Shown here one piece after another: positions 60,491-64,000 of a DNA stretch of 64,000 nucleotides. Origin of the DNA: Phocaeicola faecium (GTDB lineage: Bacteria > Bacteroidota > Bacteroidia > Bacteroidales > Bacteroidaceae); assembly GCF_014837055.1 (NCBI RefSeq), contig NZ_JACSPQ010000017.1:237218-301217 (forward strand). The letters run 5' to 3'. Within the stretch, counting starts at the first letter, position 1. The number at the start of each line of letters is the position of its first letter. Position numbers and translations under genes: made by a program. Below the pieces are notes generated by a model. That model saw nothing but the letters and a program-made list of their open reading frames with translations. It made no database searches and was not told the DNA's origin.

Positions 60491-61478
60491 AAAGACCATT
60501 CTGCTGTTATTGTTGCTTCCTACCGTGTTGTTGGTCATTATACCTCACAGCACGGCGTCTGTAGCTTCCTATCTAACTCCGGTAACTTTAGCAGTTATTC
60601 CGATAACTTTGTTGAATGCCTTTTTAACGGTATGGGAATTTCATAAACACAGTCGGTGGACATGGCTGTTTGCCATAGCTTTTCTTGTCAGCGGTTGGCA
60701 GGTTAGCGAAACGATTGGATTCGGAATTTCAAGTCGGAAAGTACATTCGGAAATGTTTCCTATACGCATCGTAAGCTGGAATGTAAGAGACTTTCAACTA
60801 AAATCAGAAACCCTATTGAAAGCAAGTAACGTACTGTTGGCAGAAAAGCCCGACATACTCTGTTTTCAAGAACGACCGCACACCAACCTGTTGGCATGGG
60901 ATACAATCAAAGCCGCTTTTCCTGATTATCCCTATACCGCGATAAACAGTAGAGAAGACGAAGTCTTAAATTTAGCAATCCTGAGCCGCTGGCCTGTTTC
61001 CGGATTAAAAGAATTTTATTTTCCGGAAAGTTACAACAAAATCATACAAGCAGATATACACATAGGCAAACAAACAATACGTTTGTTTAACGTACATCTG
61101 CAAACCACAGGTGTAACGCCCGGCATGGAAAGGAAAAGCGTGATTCAAATCATGCAAAAACACGCATTAAAGCGTAATAAGCAAGCCCAACTTTTACACG
61201 AAGCCATTCAGTCAAGTCCCTATCCGGTTCTTGTTTGCGGTGATTTTAACGACGTACCCTCTTCGTTCGCATATACACAAGTCAGTCAAGGCTTGCGCGA
61301 CTGCTTCAAAGAAGCCGGTTACGGATGGGGAAACACCTACCAGTCGTTAGGCAACCTGTTTCGGATTGATTATATGCTCTGCTCCAAGCAATCCGTTGTA
61401 ACAGACTACAACCTGATAAGTAATTCATGGAGCGACCATAAAATCCAGTGCGCTACCATCTATTATCCATCTAACTAA
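60477..61478 (+). CDS. Membrane-anchored endonuclease/exonuclease/phosphatase-family protein
   Basis: A 333-aa protein with three hydrophobic segments (residues 6-70) followed by an EEP domain: IVSWNVRDFQ, DILCFQERP (catalytic Glu), NVHLQTTG, CGDFNDVPSS and WSDHKIQ with the terminal His-Asp pair. EEP proteins hydrolyse phosphodiester bonds in nucleic acids, phospholipids or inositols. Placement between the phosphatase and polymerase genes suggests a role on a lipid-linked or surface substrate. I chose ATG 60477 over an upstream TTG. Confidence 0.85.
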   Translation: MSIFKKTILLLLLLPTVLLVIIPHSTASVASYLTPVTLAVIPITLLNAFLTVWEFHKHSRWTWLFAIAFLVSGWQVSETIGFGISSRKVHSEMFPIRIVSWNVRDFQLKSETLLKASNVLLAEKPDILCFQERPHTNLLAWDTIKAAFPDYPYTAINSREDEVLNLAILSRWPVSGLKEFYFPESYNKIIQADIHIGKQTIRLFNVHLQTTGVTPGMERKSVIQIMQKHALKRNKQAQLLHEAIQSSPYPVLVCGDFNDVPSSFAYTQVSQGLRDCFKEAGYGWGNTYQSLGNLFRIDYMLCSKQSVVTDYNLISNSWSDHKIQCATIYYPSN

Positions 61479-61492
61479 AACAGAAAAGATAC

Positions 61493-62599
61493 ATGTTCGA
61501 TTTTATACCTCTATCCGATTATACAATGTATTTCAACTATACCATACTTGTTATGGTATTAGTCGCCTTTTGGCAGTGTAATACGGGTATCAGTCTCCAG
61601 AAAAATACAGCCACCTTGAATGCTATGTGGGGAATTCTATTCACTATTCTGCTTATTCTTTATATGGGGTTAAGACCAGTTTCCGGATATTTTGGTGATA
61701 CAGTGAATTATGCGAAAGGTTTTTATGAGATACAACGTTCTGTAAAACCGTTTGTGTGGCAATGGGAAGGGGAGTGGTTGTTTCATAACTTGATGGGATG
61801 GTTTGCTAAAAACAGTGATATACATACCTTCTTTTTGTTTTGCGCATTCATTTATGTAGGATGTCTTTGGATGGCCATGCAGCGCATTTTTAAGGATTAC
61901 TATTATATTCCTTTCTTGGTAATACTTGGTATGTTTACTTTTTGGGCGTATGGTGTCAATGGCGTTCGTAATGGGATGGGAGCCTCTTTGATTATTCTTG
62001 CAATGACGTATGTCAATCGTATTCCTGTGATGCTAATCCTTTGTTTGATTGCGACAGGTATTCATAAGTCGTGCTATTTGATGGTTGCTGCCGGAGCGTT
62101 GACATGGTTTATAAAGAATAGTTATCTTTATTTAGTCGGTTGGGTAGCATGTGTAGGAGCATCGTATGCCGTAGGCAATCGTATTCAGGCTTTCTTGGCC
62201 AATTTTATTTCTTTTGGTGATGATCGTTTTTCCGGTTATCTGACAGGTAGTAATATGGTGGGAGAAATTGTACAAATGAGTATGACATTCCGTTGGGATT
62301 TTCTTCTGTACAGTGCGATGGGCGTATTTGTAGGATATTATTTTATTTTCCGTCGTAACTTTAAAGATGAATATTACCAGTGGATTTATAATACATTTTT
62401 AGTGACCAATGCCTTTTGGGTATTGGTGATCCGTGCGGCATACAGTAATCGTTTTGCTCAAATATCATGGTTTATCATGCCGATAGTATTGATTTATCCG
62501 TTTATGAAGCAACGGTTTTGGCAGAACCATGAAAAAATATTAGGTTTAGCTTTATTGGTATTTTATTCATTTGCTTTTTATTTTAATATCCTGAAATAA
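61493..62599 (+). CDS. EpsG/Wzy-like polysaccharide polymerase
   Basis: A 368-aa protein with about ten hydrophobic helices and a large loop between helices 2 and 4 (RPVSGYFGDTVNYAKGFYEI) typical of EpsG-family polymerases. The sequence is more AT-rich than wza and wzc, a common feature of serotype-specific polymerase genes. It would join repeat units on the outer face of the inner membrane. Confidence 0.82.
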   Translation: MFDFIPLSDYTMYFNYTILVMVLVAFWQCNTGISLQKNTATLNAMWGILFTILLILYMGLRPVSGYFGDTVNYAKGFYEIQRSVKPFVWQWEGEWLFHNLMGWFAKNSDIHTFFLFCAFIYVGCLWMAMQRIFKDYYYIPFLVILGMFTFWAYGVNGVRNGMGASLIILAMTYVNRIPVMLILCLIATGIHKSCYLMVAAGALTWFIKNSYLYLVGWVACVGASYAVGNRIQAFLANFISFGDDRFSGYLTGSNMVGEIVQMSMTFRWDFLLYSAMGVFVGYYFIFRRNFKDEYYQWIYNTFLVTNAFWVLVIRAAYSNRFAQISWFIMPIVLIYPFMKQRFWQNHEKILGLALLVFYSFAFYFNILK

Positions 62600-62723
62600 G
62601 ATTTTATATGGATATGATTTTTTGATGAAATATCAATTAATAGAAATAAAAACGGGAAGTTATTATCAATAATTTACTGCTTGTTGGAAAAGATAATAAT
62701 AGTTTTCAATATTTACTTGAAAA

Positions 62724-64000
62724 ATGATAACTAATTTAAAGCAGAAAGTTTTATCGGGGATATTTTGGAATTATATAAATCGATTTGGATTACAAATAGT
62801 AGGTATTTTACCTGCTATGATATTGACTCGAATATTATCTCCTTATGATTATGGTTTAATTGCAATGACGGCTGTTTTTACAGGAATTGCTTATCAATTG
62901 GCCGATGGAGGATTTGGAAATGCCTTAATACAAAAGAAAGATGCAGATCATTTAGATTATTGTAGTGTTTTTTATTTTAATATTGTTATATGTTTTTTTA
63001 TTTATCTTATTATTTATATAATAGCTCCTACTTGCTCCATATTTTTTAATCAAGAAAAACTTACTTCTATAATTAGAGTATCTGCATTAGGTATTATTTT
63101 TTTGTCATTTGGACAAGTGCATGGTATTATTTTTAAAAAGAATATTGAATATCGAAAAGTAACTATTAGGAATTTGTTAGTACAAATTATATCTATTATA
63201 ATAGGTATTATTTTAGCATTAACAGGTTATGGTGTTTGGGCTTTAGTCTTCCAGGGATTGGTTTATACTTTGTTATCAAGTGTTGCTAATTGGATGATAT
63301 CTGAATGGAGACCTACAGTATGCTTTTCTTTTAAACGGTTAAGATTATTGTTTAATTATGGGTCGAAATTGTTGCTTACTAGTATGATTGATTATGGATT
63401 TAATAAAAGTTATGATTTTATTATAGGAAAATTTTATTCTCCCGCAACTTTAGCTCTCTATAATCGTGGGTATAGTACAGCAGGGTTATTTAGTGAGACT
63501 TTTTTTGGGGTCTTTAGTAAAGTTTCATTTCCGGCTTTTGTACAAATGCAAGATAATGATGAAATTTTTAAGAGAAATATTCGTCGTTTTTTGATAGTCT
63601 GTTCCATGAGTATATTTTTTGTAATGTTGTCACTGACTGTTGTTGCAGAGCCCTTATTTCACTTTTTATATTCTTCTAAATGGAATGATACGATACCTTT
63701 TTTTAAGTTAATTTGTATAGCAAGTTTATTATATCCTATTATTTCTATTTTAGAGTCGATTTTGTTGGCTAAAGGATTATCCGGAAAATTTTTGTTTATT
63801 TCTATTATTAGGAAGATATTGATAATAATAGTTATTTTGGTAACATGGAAGCATGGAGTTTTATATATGATTCTAGGTACTTTTATTTGTCGCTTTATTG
63901 AAATTGTGATATTATGCTATTTTATCAATAAGGTAATACAATATAATTTTTTAAATTTATTTTGTGACTTAACTCCTTATTTAGTAGTATCTTTAATTAT
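62724..64000 (+). CDS. Wzx-type flippase (PST/MOP family), cut by window end
   Basis: An open frame from ATG 62724 to the window end (at least 425 codons) with repeated membrane helices. The beginning, VLSGIFWNYINRFGLQIVG then ILTRILSPYDYGLIAM, is characteristic of WzxC-like lipid-linked oligosaccharide translocases. It is strongly AT-rich, like the polymerase before it. The C-terminus lies outside the window. Confidence 0.88.
   Translation, partial: MITNLKQKVLSGIFWNYINRFGLQIVGILPAMILTRILSPYDYGLIAMTAVFTGIAYQLADGGFGNALIQKKDADHLDYCSVFYFNIVICFFIYLIIYIIAPTCSIFFNQEKLTSIIRVSALGIIFLSFGQVHGIIFKKNIEYRKVTIRNLLVQIISIIIGIILALTGYGVWALVFQGLVYTLLSSVANWMISEWRPTVCFSFKRLRLLFNYGSKLLLTSMIDYGFNKSYDFIIGKFYSPATLALYNRGYSTAGLFSETFFGVFSKVSFPAFVQMQDNDEIFKRNIRRFLIVCSMSIFFVMLSLTVVAEPLFHFLYSSKWNDTIPFFKLICIASLLYPIISILESILLAKGLSGKFLFISIIRKILIIIVILVTWKHGVLYMILGTFICRFIEIVILCYFINKVIQYNFLNLFCDLTPYLVVSLI

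Noticed and set aside
1..64000. CRISPR arrays, rRNA operons, complete insertion sequences, integrases
   Set aside because: No regularly spaced direct repeats, rRNA sequence, transposase or recombinase gene was recognised anywhere in the window.

Overview
This window looks like chromosomal DNA of a gut-type Bacteroidales, most likely Bacteroides or Phocaeicola. Supporting signs are a SusC-type receptor, Bacteroidetes promoters (TTTG, then about 19-21 bp, then TAnnTTTG), an ExbB-ExbD-ExbD-TonB-PstS-TPR cluster, a type V (Mfa-like) pilus operon, a K+-type membrane pyrophosphatase, and a capsule or exopolysaccharide locus headed by a NusG-like UpxY protein. Assignments rest on reading the sequence and remembered families; no database search was run.

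Layout. 1-659 (minus) is the start of a SusC/RagA receptor. 988-6955 holds a cyclophilin lipoprotein, an M16 peptidase, a MATE exporter and a hybrid histidine kinase. 7125-13186 is housekeeping: tRNA-Pro, tig, clpP, clpX, recQ. 13698-19172 is the TonB energising cluster. 19392-25597 carries an ABC-F ATPase, an M13 peptidase, xseB, ilvE and a DUF975 membrane protein. 26068-31972 is a pilus operon with a DUF3575 protein, a DUF3868/OmpA protein, two paralogous fimbrillin-like lipoproteins and a FimB/Mfa2-like anchor. 32036-33284 (minus) is a small AT-rich pair of unknowns. 33505-37688 has trmB, mrp and the convergent hppA.

From 38610 to the window end almost everything is on the plus strand and reads as a polysaccharide locus: upxY, a CapD-like dehydratase, two OmpA proteins and a DegT aminotransferase, then (after an insertion) wza, wzc, a PHP phosphatase, an EEP-family protein, an EpsG/Wzy-like polymerase and the start of a Wzx-type flippase.

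The most interesting part is the insertion at 44659-56509. Four small proteins (129-136 aa) share an N-terminal block (K-A-Y-V-K-P-x-x-E-S-E-x-F-x-P) followed by diverging Cys/Trp-rich C-termini. Downstream lie an HprK-like kinase, two radical SAM/SPASM-PqqD modules, an S26-like peptidase, a nucleotidyltransferase and an ABC exporter. This is the gene content of a peptide-modification (RiPP-like) pathway with four candidate substrates. Three of the substrate genes have leaders with paired hairpins of the form AAGTTC-N5-GAACTT, whose five-base loops differ between genes but are exactly complementary within each leader. An AAA ATPase plus TOPRIM/DUF4276-like pair, resembling AbiL/RloAB-type defence, sits between the substrates and the modification genes and may be co-transcribed with the latter.
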